A program made the position numbers and the translations under genes. 64,000 nucleotides of DNA. Source: Calocera cornea HHB12733. Its lineage: Eukaryota; Basidiomycota; Dacrymycetes; Dacrymycetales; Dacrymycetaceae. Position 1 is the first letter of the stretch. Every line of letters starts with the position of its first letter. Location: NCBI GenBank assembly GCA_001632435.1, contig KV424014.1, forward strand, positions 1 to 64,000, in the 5' to 3' direction. The notes beneath the pieces are model-generated. The model saw only the letters and a list, made by a program, of their open reading frames with translations, had not been told where the DNA came from and ran no database searches. Of this stretch, positions 22,398 to 32,772 are shown piece after piece.

Positions 22398-24460
22398 GCG
22401 CGTCGCTCAAGTTGGGCGAGCATTGTCTGTGGTGCGATATCCATTGATAACAGCTGGATGGCGGCGATAGATAGCGATAGATGTCAAAAAACGCGTGGGC
22501 GGAGCCAGCTTCCGCCGTCTCCACACATCATACGTCTCGCCGGATGTCGGCGCGGGGCGGTTAGAGTTACGCAACGGTCCCAGCCGCGGGGCGAATGAAG
22601 ACGTCTCCTAATGATCGGGCGGGCGATAAAGCGCCTCAAACAGTTGACAATGGTATTTTACGTGCTTACCGGGCACTCCACCAGCCTCTTTGGAGTAGAT
22701 CCCATCTTATCAACGTGCTGGACGTTCAAGGCACGTAGTCTGACGCGCCCAAGTTCGTCCCCCGCATTCCCGGACCGGCAAAGCGGACGCGCCTGGGAAC
22801 GTGTGCTCCGGGCAAGCATGCACGTCATGTCCACTCTGCTCCGAGGGAGTGGAGTTAGCCAGGGAAGAGGAACCGAGGACGCACATATGCGGGGTAAAGG
22901 CCGTATTCCTCGGACCCGGCTCGTGTGCCGGCCGTCGACTAGTAAGGCAACAACTCGTTTATTGTTGACGTCCCGGCGACCTCCTAACAACACAGCCGTC
23001 CGAAGCACGAAACGTGGCTGTGAAAGCAATAAGACCAGCCGAGCTTCTTGGAAGGTAACCTTAACTGCTTGGGCAGCTTATCGATGTTGCCATGATAAGC
23101 ATTGTCGGCTCAATCTGGCTGCCAGCACACTCACTCCCCATGACGTGCGGCGGACGGTGTCCTGAGCAGAAGTGCAGACGTGCGGACGTGCTCGCTGCTG
23201 ACTGGGTCCTTCGCAGAAGACATGATCCGGTGGAGATCCTTCACCCTCCCGAGAGCAAGTGCGCCGAAGCAGTTGCTGCACTGGCGTTGCAATGCCGTTC
23301 CCGAGCACTTGCCACTGATGTGCGCGCGCTTGTTCCAAACGGACACCAGCACCCCGGGCAGAGGCAGGAAAGGGCGGACTACAGAGAGGCGATAGCGATA
23401 TTGGTTGGTTCGCATACTGATCCGCTCGGGATACAGTATGCCCCGACCGGCGTTCGGAGCTCGGGCGCGCATGCGAGAAGGCGCAACTTGGATGGGTCGC
23501 AAGCAGACTTGCCAGGAGCGGGTCCGGGAGCGCAAGACTGCAAGCATTCGACGCACAGCTAAGAAAGGCGAGAGGATGTACCAGTGGTTCTCAAGCTGCT
23601 CGACCGGCGGCGAACGTCCAGCCCCTCAAAGGAGCCGAAAGCAGCAAGAAACCAACGCACGGCGAACCGTTCAGTTCGCAAGCTGATCCGCCCGTGACAC
23701 CTCCAATCGTACGTGCGGGCGCGGGAGCTCAACTCCCCTCCCTAGCTGGTATATGTACAGCATGCAATCAATGCATTCCTCAATGGGACGTACGTGGCCA
23801 AGCCGCGCGGCCGCCAGTGCCCAGCAGCGTTGTACAACAAGTGACGGGGTGCTAGCCTATACATAACAACTACTTCCAACCTCCACCGGGCGCCCGCAAG
23901 CGGGAAGCCCAAGACCGTAACATGGCTTGACATAGCCCGTATGCCGTATGCCGTTGCCGCCCATCGGGGCACCATCCAGATCGTCACCCGTGAGCCAGAG
24001 TCAGAAGACAAAAGAAAAGAGAAGCGTTGCAAAAGGGAGACAAGACACGGACGTTCCGGACCGAGCCGGGAGTCGAGAGACGAGGCGGACGAGAGGTGAG
24101 AGTGTTGTATGCTGAGAGTGCTGTATGCTGAGATGATGTGTGATGGGATCCGGGGCCGTAACCGATGCGCATGGCTTGTAGGGAGTTGCGTGCGTGTGTG
24201 AGAGTCGTTATGAGCCGAAGCTGAAGCTGAAACCGAGCGCGATACAGGGAGGCCGCCTGTGCCTCCGAAGACGATCCAAACGAAACTGAGGGGAGAAGAT
24301 CCAAGATCCAGAAGTTAAAGTTATCCCACCGAGGGGTACGGGACCCAAAACCCACGCATGAGACCGGCACCGGGTCGGAAGCCAGAAACCGGGGACGAGC
24401 TCATACCAGGAAGCGGAAGGGGAAGCGGGAAGAGGAAGCGGGAAGCAGAGCAGAAGCAGC
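22398..24460. other. Gene-poor intergenic region
   Basis: About 2 kb between the Rieske oxygenase start and the stop of chitinase 1. Overlapping short frames lie on both strands; none has codon pattern, splice structure or family similarity that I can support. Confidence 0.5.
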
Positions 24461-25867
24461 TCAGCAGCTCCCCCCCACGCTCCACGGCCCCCACTCGCCA
24501 CTCTGGTCCGGCTGGTCCCCCTTCGTCCACCACTTGGCAGTGTACTGTTTCCCGCTGAAGGAGGCCTGGTCCCCGACTGTGTAGATGGCAGAGTCGTCCC
24601 AGGCGGCGAGGGAGCCGCAGGCGCCCGAGGAGCCGGAGCCGCCGTTGTTCGAGCCGGAGGAATGCGAGTGCGCGGGGGCGGAGGAGGTGGTCGTTGGGCT
24701 GCTGCCGCCATTCCCGCCACTTCCGCCGTTGCCTCCAGATCCTCCATCCCCGCCGTTGCCCCCGGAGCCGCCGTTGCCCCCGTTGCCGCCATCGCCGCCG
24801 CTCGCGGGCCAGCTCTGGCTCCTCACGCTCGTGACCCAGGCGGAATCGGCATGCGGGTACTCCCAGGTCATGACGCCCGCAGCCCATCCCTTTGCCTTCG
24901 CCTGGCTGACACAGCCGGCGAGTGTGCCGGGGTCGATGTACCCGTTGCTGGCGTCGGTCTGGAGGCCGGGCTTGCCGATGACGAGCTTGTTTAGGGGGAT
25001 GCCGAGGCTCTGGTTGAGCTCGAACACGCTCGTCTGGGGCCATGCGCTCGAGGACTGGAAGAGGAGGCCGTTGCAGTCGGCGTACTCGGCCGCGCCCTGG
25101 TTGTAGAACTGCAGGTTGTACCAGTCGATCAGCCCGCCGACGGCGCTGTCGACCTTGCGGTACGCGCCGGACGGGTACGCCTGGGCGTTGCTGGTGAACC
25201 AGGGGGCGACGGGGGCGTGGGTGAGGAGGTACTGGCCCTGGGGGAGCTGGTCGCGCAGGGTCTGGGTGAAGGTGATGAGCCAGCCCTCGGCACTGCCGTC
25301 CTTGGCGTTCATGGCGCCAAAGTCCTCGTAGTCCACGTCGATCCCGTCCAGCCCGTTGTCCGTCACGAACTTGGCCATGGTGTTCGCGAGCTGGGCGGGG
25401 TCGACGCCGTTCGTCGTGGGCGTCTCCGTCGAGCCCAGGGCGGAGACCATGATGCTTATGCCGGCCGCGGCGTACTGGGCCTTGATCTGCTGCTGCTTGT
25501 CGGAGCCGAGTTGCTGCCAGACGGCGGCCATGTCCGTCGGCCCGCTCGTGAGCAGGAAGGAGAGGATGAGCACGTTGAACCCCTGCAGGTCGGACACGGA
25601 GGGGATCGCGCTCGACGGGCCGTAGTCGAAGTATGCTGCCCAGACGGGCCCGGAGGGCGCCTGCAGGCGCTTGGCGAGGACCGCGGGCGGGGCGGGAGGC
25701 GAGGGGATCGAGGGGGTTGCGGCGGCCGCGCCGGAGAGGGCGCGCCGCGCTGCGCCGGCGTGATGGCGCCGGGCGGGGGTGAGGAAGTCGTGGTGCGCCA
25801 GGGGGGTCGGGAGGGCAAGAGCGGCGAGGGCGAGGGACGCGAGGGTTAACAGCGTGGGGAAATGCAT
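24461..25867 (-). CDS. GH18 chitinase 1 with C-terminal CBM5/12 (intronless)
   Basis: Secreted endochitinase-like enzyme cleaving beta-1,4-GlcNAc polymers of the fungal wall. One exon, 468 residues, using the Met at 25867 because a signal peptide starts there (LLTLASLALAALALP). The frame is open upstream to 25951, but that would bury the signal. The GH18 barrel covers about 75-375 with catalytic DGIDVDYED (Glu near 181), preceded by the SxGG-like strand written VSALGST, and followed by LIDWYNLQFYNQ and VMTWEYPHAD. A Gly/Asn/Ser linker of about 35 residues leads to a CBM5/12 module (about 415-468) with AWDDSAIYTVGD, YTAKWWTKGDQP and a terminal Cys. Close paralogue of chitinase 2, which has introns. 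Confidence 0.93.
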   Translation of the reverse strand: MHFPTLLTLASLALAALALPTPLAHHDFLTPARRHHAGAARRALSGAAAATPSIPSPPAPPAVLAKRLQAPSGPVWAAYFDYGPSSAIPSVSDLQGFNVLILSFLLTSGPTDMAAVWQQLGSDKQQQIKAQYAAAGISIMVSALGSTETPTTNGVDPAQLANTMAKFVTDNGLDGIDVDYEDFGAMNAKDGSAEGWLITFTQTLRDQLPQGQYLLTHAPVAPWFTSNAQAYPSGAYRKVDSAVGGLIDWYNLQFYNQGAAEYADCNGLLFQSSSAWPQTSVFELNQSLGIPLNKLVIGKPGLQTDASNGYIDPGTLAGCVSQAKAKGWAAGVMTWEYPHADSAWVTSVRSQSWPASGGDGGNGGNGGSGGNGGDGGSGGNGGSGGNGGSSPTTTSSAPAHSHSSGSNNGGSGSSGACGSLAAWDDSAIYTVGDQASFSGKQYTAKWWTKGDQPDQSGEWGPWSVGGSC

Positions 25868-25913
25868 TTTGAGAAGTTTGGTGCTTGGTCGTTGGTGATT
25901 GGAGTGGTTCGGT

Positions 25914-25935
25914 CGTTTGGCGTTTGGCGTTTGGT
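25914..25935. repeat. Short tandem repeat (CGTTTGG)n
   Basis: Three direct copies of a 7-bp unit about 50 bp upstream of the chitinase 1 start codon, on the promoter side. Confidence 0.8.
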
Positions 25936-26590
25936 CGTTCAGCCGCTTCAAGTGGGTGCGGTCAGTCGATGAGGCGGGGTTGGAGAAGAGTGTGCAATGT
26001 CGCAGGGAGAGTCAAGTGCAGTGGAGTCAAGTGGGCAAGGCGGTAAAGAGAGTAGGTTGAGCAAGGAGCGTGAGAAAGGAAGGTGGGGGGGGTGTCCGCG
26101 TTCGAGTTCCTGAGCAGTGGGTCGAGTCAAGGACGGGGGGGCCTGTGGGTGCGAGGACGACGGGCGACGGTGGCCTGGGGCGGCTGGTGGTGAGTCGCGC
26201 GGAGGTGAAGCCGAAGCGAGTGTGCTGGCCTGCAGGTGGGGGAGGGCGGGTCGGGAGGCGGAGGGGGTGAGAAGGGACAGAGGAAGGAAGGGAGGGTGAC
26301 AAGGGAGAAGGGAGGGAAGAAAAGGCACGGGGCGGCCGGTGGGCGCGGGCCTCGTCGTACGAGAGCACCGGCGTGCACAGGCCGGCCAGGGGCGCATTCC
26401 CGCCACGTGCCGCCGCGCTCGGAATGCGTTTGGAATGCAATGGAAATGGAAATGGAATGGAATGCATCTCCCGCTATTCATCCTCTGATCCGACCCGCGC
26501 GAGCAATGCCTCTCTCTGCCTCGCATGCACCAACGTTACATCCACATCCCGCCCCTGTCCAGGCTTGGGACGCGTCGCGTGCCTGCCGTG

Positions 26591-26619
26591 CATGGTATGG
26601 CATGGCATGGCATGGCATG
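26591..26619. repeat. Pentanucleotide repeat (CATGG)n
   Basis: About five to six copies of CATGG with one variant unit, in the shared upstream region of chitinase 1 and the aminotransferase. Confidence 0.85.
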
Positions 26620-26943
26620 ATGTGGCCCAGCCCATACAGTACTGCGGCAAGAGGGGACCAGGCGGACTGGGCTCAAACAACGTACAATAGCGCTCCTCCT
26701 GACCGCGGGGGCGCCACAGGGCGTCCCCTTCCCCCTCCTGCCCAGCCGCCTGCTCCTTCGCCCGTGCCGGGATGCCGAACCCCCTAGGGTGACATGAGCC
26801 AGGGCCCACAGGTGCTGTACGCTCGCGGTGCACCCTCTGCAGCTGCATCGGCATCGGCATCAGTCTCTGCAGCATCTTACGTCGCTGGCACAGCTCGCAC
26901 ATCTCGCACACCTGGCACATCAGCAGCACACAGATCACGCAGG

Positions 26944-28571
26944 ATGGCCACCGCCGCCCCGCCCAGAGCGGGCTTCAGGCTCAGCAAAGACGTCGAGGGC
27001 GCTGCGACCCCCGCGTACGTCGCACGCCCGGAGCCCGGAGAGTGCGCAGGAGCAGGCGCTGACGCACGCCCAGGATCCCCGTCGCCCGCCGCTGGATAGA
27101 GCGCTACGCCGCTTCCGGGCGGGCGGGCGCGCAGCCGCTCATCGACGTCTCCCAAGGCGTCCCGGGCACCGCGCCGCCCCCCACGCTCCTGCACGCCCTC
27201 GCCGCCGCCTCCCTCCTCCCCTCCTCCGCGAAATACGGGCCGATCGCGGGCGACCCCGCCCTCCGCCACCGCCTCGCCAGCGAGATGCAGCGGCTGTACC
27301 CCGGCGCCGACCTGCGCGCCGAGGACGTCGCCCTCTCCGCCGGCGCCAACCTCGCCTTCGCCAGCGTCGTCATGTCCGTGTGCGACCCGGGCGACGAGGT
27401 CATCATCGCCGTGCCATGGTACTTCAACCAGGAGTACGTCTTCTACCTCCTTCCTTCTTCCCTCCCTCCCTCCGTCCTGAGGCAAAGCTGACAGACGCAG
27501 GCAGGTGCTCGCCATGCGCGGGGTGACCCCCGTCCCCCTCCGCACGCGTTCGGAGGACGGCTTCGTCCCCCGTGTCGAGGATGCCGAGGCGCTCATCACG
27601 CGGCGGACGAAGGCGGTCACGCTCGTGTCGCCGAACAACCCCGTGTGCCCGTTCCCTTGCTGCGACAGAGACGCATGGCTGAGACTGTATCATGCATGTG
27701 GGCAGACAGGCGCCATCTACCCCCCGGCCCTCCTCGCCCACTTCGCCCTCCTCGCAAAGCGCCACAGCATCGCCCTGATAATCGACGAAACGTACAGGGA
27801 CTTCCTCGGCTCCTCCCCGCACACCCTCTTCACCCGCTCCCTCACCCCGTCCCTCCCCACCACCACCACCGCCGCTCGCCCCGCGCTCGCCGACCCAGAA
27901 CTCGCCAGTGCAGCGCAGGACTGGGACTGGCGCAGGCACGTCATAAGCTTGTACAGCTTCTCGAAGAGCTACGCTGTGCCCGGCCATCGGCTGGGCGCGA
28001 TCGTCTGCGGGGAGGAGGTGATGCGGCAGGTTGAGAAGGTGCTGGACTGCCTGCAGGTGCGTCCCACCGCATCCTGGCTCTGCTCCACAGCCGGGACTGG
28101 CCTGCGAGTGAGTGGATTGGATCGAGGTGCTGACCGGCTCCCTGCCAGATCTGCCCACCCCGGGCGATCCAGCTCGCGCTCGTCGACCAAATCCCCGCCA
28201 TGCGGCCGTTCGTCGCCTCCCAAGCGTCGGCCCTCTCCGCGCGGCACAGCGCGCTCAAGGCCGCTCTCCCGCCGCGCTGGAAGCTCGCCGCCCAGGGCGG
28301 CTTCTTCGCCTACGTGCACCACCCCTTCCCCCGCCGCTCCTCGTACGAGGTGTGCGAGCGCCTCGCCCTCGACCTCGGCGTCGCCGGGCTCCCCGGCACG
28401 TTCTTTCAGCCGCCAGAGGCCCACCCGTTCTGGGCAGGCGTCGACGCGGCTAGGGAGGAGGATCGCTGGCTCAGGATTGGCGTCGCTAATGTGGGCGTGG
28501 AGGAGATTCGCGTGCTGGGGGCACGGCTGAGGGAGGCGGAGGAGAGGTGGGGGTGGGAGATGGACGAGTAG
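26944..28571 (+). CDS. PLP-dependent aminotransferase, class I/II
   Basis: Transfers amino groups between an amino acid and a 2-oxo acid; the substrate cannot be read from sequence. Exons 26944-27014, 27074-27433, 27501-27642, 27706-28056 and 28149-28571 give 448 residues. Fold-type I signatures in order: KYGPIAGDPALRHRLA near 85, VPWYFNQE (aromatic stacking region), SPNNPTG across the third intron, IIDETYRDF (Asp pairing with the PLP pyridine nitrogen), SLYSFSKSYAVPGHRLG with Lys near 278 as the Schiff base, and a C-terminal LRIGVAN with the carboxylate-binding Arg. There is no signal peptide, so it is cytosolic or mitochondrial. It lies between two chitinase genes, its stop 30 bp from the stop of chitinase 2. 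Confidence 0.92.
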
Positions 28572-28601
28572 GGTCGGTGAGGGACGAGGGGTTCTATGGG
28601 G

Positions 28602-30218
28602 TTATGGGATGCCTATTGAAACAGTGCATGGTGCTGCATATCGGGTACACGGTGCCCAGAGGAAGATGACAGGAAGGAATAGACAGCCAAGGAAATGAAT
28701 CGAAGCATCGCCAGCGCGCTCAGCTGCACGCACCCTCGTCCGTCCACACGCCCGCAGGCCCGCCCTACCGCCACAGGTCAGGCGCTGCCAGCCCAGGAGA
28801 GGGAGAAGACGCACGGGGAGATCGTTCTCCGTCCACCACTTGGCCGTCCACAGATCGCCGTTGTACGTGACCTCGTCGCCGCCGACGTACGCGACCCCGC
28901 TCGTCCACGCCGCGATGCCGCCGCACATCCCGCCCGACGCCGTCGACGTCGGCATCGCGCTCGCCGCCGTCGTCGTCGCCGGCGGGGGCGGGGGGGGGGG
29001 GGGGGAGCCGCTCACCGGCCAGCTGTCCGCCCGCACCGCCTCGATCCACGGCGACGCCGCGTCCGGGTACTCCCACGTCATGACCCCGCCTGACCAGCCC
29101 ATGCCCTGCGCCTGCTGCACGCACCCGGCCAGTGTGGCCGTGTCCATGAACCCGTTGGACGCGTCGGCCGTGTTGGCGGGTTTCTGCACAGGGGGTCAAC
29201 GGAGCTGGTACGGAGATGTGAGAGCTCGCTTGCCCCGATGATCAGCTTATTCAGGGGCACACCGCCGTTGGAGTTGATCTGGAACAACGCCGAGTTCGGC
29301 CACGTGCTGCTCGATTCCGTCAGCAGGCCCGTGCACGTCGTGTATTCCGAGGTTCCCTACGCGCCTCAATCAGCTGAAGCACCGCTATGGCTGTAACCTC
29401 AACTCACTTGATTGTAGAACTGGACGTTGTACCAGTCGATGAGACTGCCGACATTTTGGTTCACCGTGACGTAGGCGCCGCTCGCATACTTGGTGGTGCC
29501 ACAGAACCATGGTGCCACAGCTGCGGATGCTCAGCTCGGTCCGGAAATCCCTCCAGGGCCGCACTTACGCGCATGGGTGATGAGGTACTGCCCGGAAGGG
29601 AGTTGTGCCCGGAGCGCTTGCGTAAAGGTCGTGAGCCATGTCTCCGCTGTGCCATCAGCAAGGTTCATGGCGGTAAAGTCCTCGTAGTCGACATCGACAC
29701 CTGTCGGCACGTGAGTGTGCGCGCTGTAGCACATGGATGAAACTTGCCATCGAGACCATACTCTATGACCCAAGCAGCGATGTTGTTGGCAGTGGTCGTC
29801 GGGTCGTCACCACTAGAAGTAGGTGTGTCGGTCGAGCCAAAGGCAGAGACCATCAACTTGATCCCGGCAGCCGCGTACTCCGACTTGATGGTGCTGCGGG
29901 TGGCCGCATCCAGTTCTTCCCAGTTCTGCGCCTGGTCCACAGCGCCAGAGGCCATCAGGAAGGACAGGATGAAGACATTGAATCCCTGCGCATGGATAAG
30001 ACCAAGGAATATATGGCATGAGACAGTCGACTGACATAGATGTCCTGCACAGACGGTGCAGCCCCCGTCACCCACTTGTCGCTATACGCCGCAAACCACG
30101 GCGGCCCAGTGGACTGCCTCCGGGCCAAGGTCGGGGCGAGCCCGGTTACGGGGATACCATGGACAGGCGCAAGGGCGGCACCAAGGAGGAGACTAAGTGC
30201 GAGGGCGGCGGAGAGCAT
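28602..30218 (-). CDS. GH18 chitinase 2 with CBM5/12 (five introns)
   Basis: Secreted chitinase-like enzyme, paralogue of chitinase 1. Exons 30218-30036, 29985-29748, 29700-29569, 29520-29408, 29356-29234 and 29183-28602, each junction confirmed by alignment by eye with the intronless copy. The start at 30218 gives a signal peptide (MLSAALALSLLLGAALAPVHG) and fits a TATA box at 30302-30296; an upstream in-frame Met at 30281 would be too near the TATA. Catalytic DGVDVDYED is split by the second intron. Two introns have GC donors. The linker is poly-Pro encoded by a G16 run. The CBM starts normally (TAKWWTENDLP) but the tail then loses similarity, so the last 60 residues are uncertain: sequence error, missed intron or real decay. 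Confidence 0.85.
28990..29005. repeat. G16 homopolymer inside coding sequence
   Basis: Sixteen G on the plus strand, encoding the poly-Pro linker of chitinase 2 on the minus strand. Any length error shifts the frame of the chitin-binding module. Confidence 0.9.
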
Positions 30219-30295
30219 GGTAATGCACCGTTGGAATGGGGTTGCCAGCGACCGACCAGGGGTGTCTGTAGTACCACGCATATAGGAGACTTGGC

Positions 30296-30302
30296 ATTTA
30301 TA
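30296..30302 (-). promoter_or_regulatory. TATA box of chitinase 2
   Basis: TATAAAT on the minus strand, 78 bp before the preferred start codon at 30218. Confidence 0.6.
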
Positions 30303-31888
30303 CCCCGCCTGCTTCTCCTATTCCTGGCTCAGAGGGGCAGGCTGACATGGACGTGTTGGGCGACCGCACATCGGCCCATGCCAGACATGCTGGCCGATGT
30401 TGTCGGTCCGTATGGCCAAACATTTGCCGATGAATGCGCCGACTCTCGAAAGCGTGGTGGCCAACGCCCCAGAAGGGTTCTATGCCGTCGTGATAAGAGA
30501 AAGTCGCGCCCGGGCTCGTCGCTTCACCACCATAATCGGCCGCGTGTTGCGATTTCGATGGCGGAGTTTCCCAGATATAGCTAGACCGGATTCGAGCCGA
30601 TCGACTCGAACGCACCCTCAAACGTTTGCGGAGCGTGGGCGCTTCACGACGCACATAATGTGTGCTGAAGGAGCCGAGAAAAGAGCGAGAGTTCCGTTTC
30701 AGACGGCATAGCAGTTTTCCATGCAGAACGGCCAACGAAACACGCAAACCGGCGGCGTCGTATGCTAGCAAGTCCAGAGACTGGGTAAAGTACCCATCGT
30801 AAGATCAGAGCAGGTGTGATACTGGCGCAGCGACAGCGAGCAAGTAGCATCACGGCATACTGCCAGACTGAGCCATACGTTGTCCCCAGACCTGTTATCT
30901 AACGCACGGGGCGACGAGCGATGCTGGCCATGCAGTCAGAACGGCAGAAGTACTCGCATCGCGGGTATGGTTCTTCTTCGCAGGATTGAGCTCTAGAATG
31001 GGTTCTCAGAGATAAGGGCGTCGCGCAAAGCGAGCGCTACGAAGAGAGGGGCGAAAAGGGGCGGGTAATGTTGTAGCATACATACTGCTTCCGCGCATGT
31101 TGGTAAATCCTCGCTGCCGCACTGCGCTCGTGTTCCTCGCGCGACACAGAAGGAAGACGAAGTCATGGTCGTTCTTCCGGCGCCAAATTGATTTGGAAGT
31201 CCACGTAGCAAAAGCTGTAGTGGTTAAAGAAACTGGAAGCAGAGATCAAGCGAGTATGTCGTCGACGTGTCCGAGGATGGTCGCGACACGCTGCGCCTCA
31301 CGTGCACGTGCCGAGGGTCTCGCATGTTGTGATTTTGAGGAGCGCGTGGCGCCTATCTGGGTTCTCGTGCCCTTCGACCTGTTGTCTGATTCTGAGCATG
31401 CTGGGCGATCTTGCAGCAGCTCGATGTGGAAAGCTGCAATGGATTGGCACTTGTGGAGAGCGAGGTGAAGTTCAGGCCGTGTCACATGCCGCCCTTCAGA
31501 AGCTGTTGGAAGAACGGCGCTATCAGAACCTCTGGAACGCGATAAAGGTTGACGGCGTGTGGGCGAGTTGCTCCTGAGCTAGCTGACTGGACTAACTTGG
31601 TATCTGCACATACATCTTGTACGAATCTTGGCCTCGAGGATGATTTCCGTCTGGATTGGCGACTTCAGCATTGGCCCTTCAAGTATTTTGGGACATGTCT
31701 CACCGTCAGGGGTTAGGTCGCCAATGCTGAGATAAGTGACTTTCTGTGCTCGGAACCTCCTAACTCTCTATTATTCCATAGGGTAGCTTTGGTAGTCGTC
31801 GCGACGACACCCAGACCAGTCTGTCGAGCTCTGGCCATGTGAAACCAACGCTCGAAATCATATTACGACATAACTTGATTCATTTCTG
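30303..31888. other. Gene-poor intergenic region
   Basis: No gene supported. A plus-strand frame ending at 31577 contains a helical-looking segment (AALQKLLEERRYQNLWNAI) that might be an exon of an unrecognised or decayed gene, but I cannot build a start or splice chain for it. Confidence 0.45.
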
Positions 31889-32058
31889 CTATTTCTCCGG
31901 CTTGTAACTGATCTCTTCGTCAGCGTGTCATATAGACGCGTGTCCAACGCAACTCACCTGAACACAACCTTGATGTTGTTGCTGTATATCTGTCCCTCTG
32001 ACGAGATCGTCTCAGCGCCTGCCTCCTTGCTAAATCTGCTGAATAGCGCGTTAACGGG
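31889..32058 (-). pseudogene. Inverted 3' remnant of the aldose 1-epimerase-like gene
   Basis: The minus strand here carries the last two exons of the gene at 32773-34195. Segment 32058-31958 is 101 nt, exactly the length of the matching part of the intact gene (34025-34125), and encodes PVNALFSRFSKEAGAETISS where the intact copy has PVNALFSKFGKEPGADTILS. It is followed by the same GTGAGTTG donor, an intron ending in CAG, and a terminal exon 31907-31889 reading YKPEK then stop (YKPEQ in the intact gene). Upstream of 32058 similarity stops abruptly and no start or N-terminal half can be found. A truncated inverted duplicate is therefore the best reading. Confidence 0.8.
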
Positions 32059-32772
32059 TACGATGCGAGTCGCCAGCAATCGCTCCTCCATTCGCTTACA
32101 GTGGCTGAGTACACTACTTACCCACCCCTACCTTGACTCGTGTGCTGTGCTATCATCGATAGACTCCATAGTCAGACGGTTAAACTTGATTCACCTGATC
32201 AGCCACTGGAGCGAACCTCCCGCCACTGTCGGCGATTTAAGCGATTCCTGCAACTGGTTCGTTGAAATGTCGCGCATATATGTGCCTTTTCTTTCCATAG
32301 GCAATCATGAAGATCGAGCCGCGTCAAGCACTAGTTTGGATGATGTTTGTGAAGCAGGAAGCGGATGAAAGCAGGATTGAGCGGCATGCAATAGCCTGGC
32401 ATTCGTTGCCTGACACCAGCATCTCTCCCACGTAAGCTGTCAGCCTTGAGGTGTGATTCTTTGGACCAGCAACGCCTTTCCTTTCATGAAGTGCCCGGGA
32501 TATCAAGTCATCCAGCGTAGCTCAGCCGAGTAATAGTACTCGTTGAGGTGACTACCCCACGAACTTACTGTCGCCGGCTTGAGTGCTTGAATACGCAGAG
32601 AATGGCATGACCTAATGTGTATTACTGTACGAGGACCCTCACGGCCATGAAGACCAATTGGCGGGTCTACCGACGATTGTCCGCACCTCTCACATGCATG
32701 ACAATGTAGACCGCATACATTCATTGCCCTTCCATACGATCAACTTGACCATCGTATCCTTGACCTCCCATC
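32059..32772. other. Intergenic, no gene seen
   Basis: Between the inverted remnant and the intact epimerase-like gene, so it holds that gene's promoter. I find no further epimerase-derived sequence or other gene in it. Confidence 0.5.

Larger units (their letters stand above)
25868..26943. other. Head-to-head intergenic region (chitinase 1 / aminotransferase)
   Basis: Upstream regions of two divergently transcribed genes. It contains strongly purine/pyrimidine-biased stretches and two short tandem repeats (25914-25935 and 26591-26619). Frames on both strands are low-complexity and I do not call a gene. Confidence 0.55.

Noticed and set aside
24585..25849. Long plus-strand frames over chitinase 1 (Pro- and Gly-rich)
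   Set aside because: They are complements of the Gly/Asn linker and GH18 coding sequence; the minus strand has catalytic motifs and a signal peptide.
31097..31577. Plus-strand frames with a helical segment ending at 31577
   Set aside because: Could be an exon of a decayed gene, but no start, splice partners or family similarity could be established.
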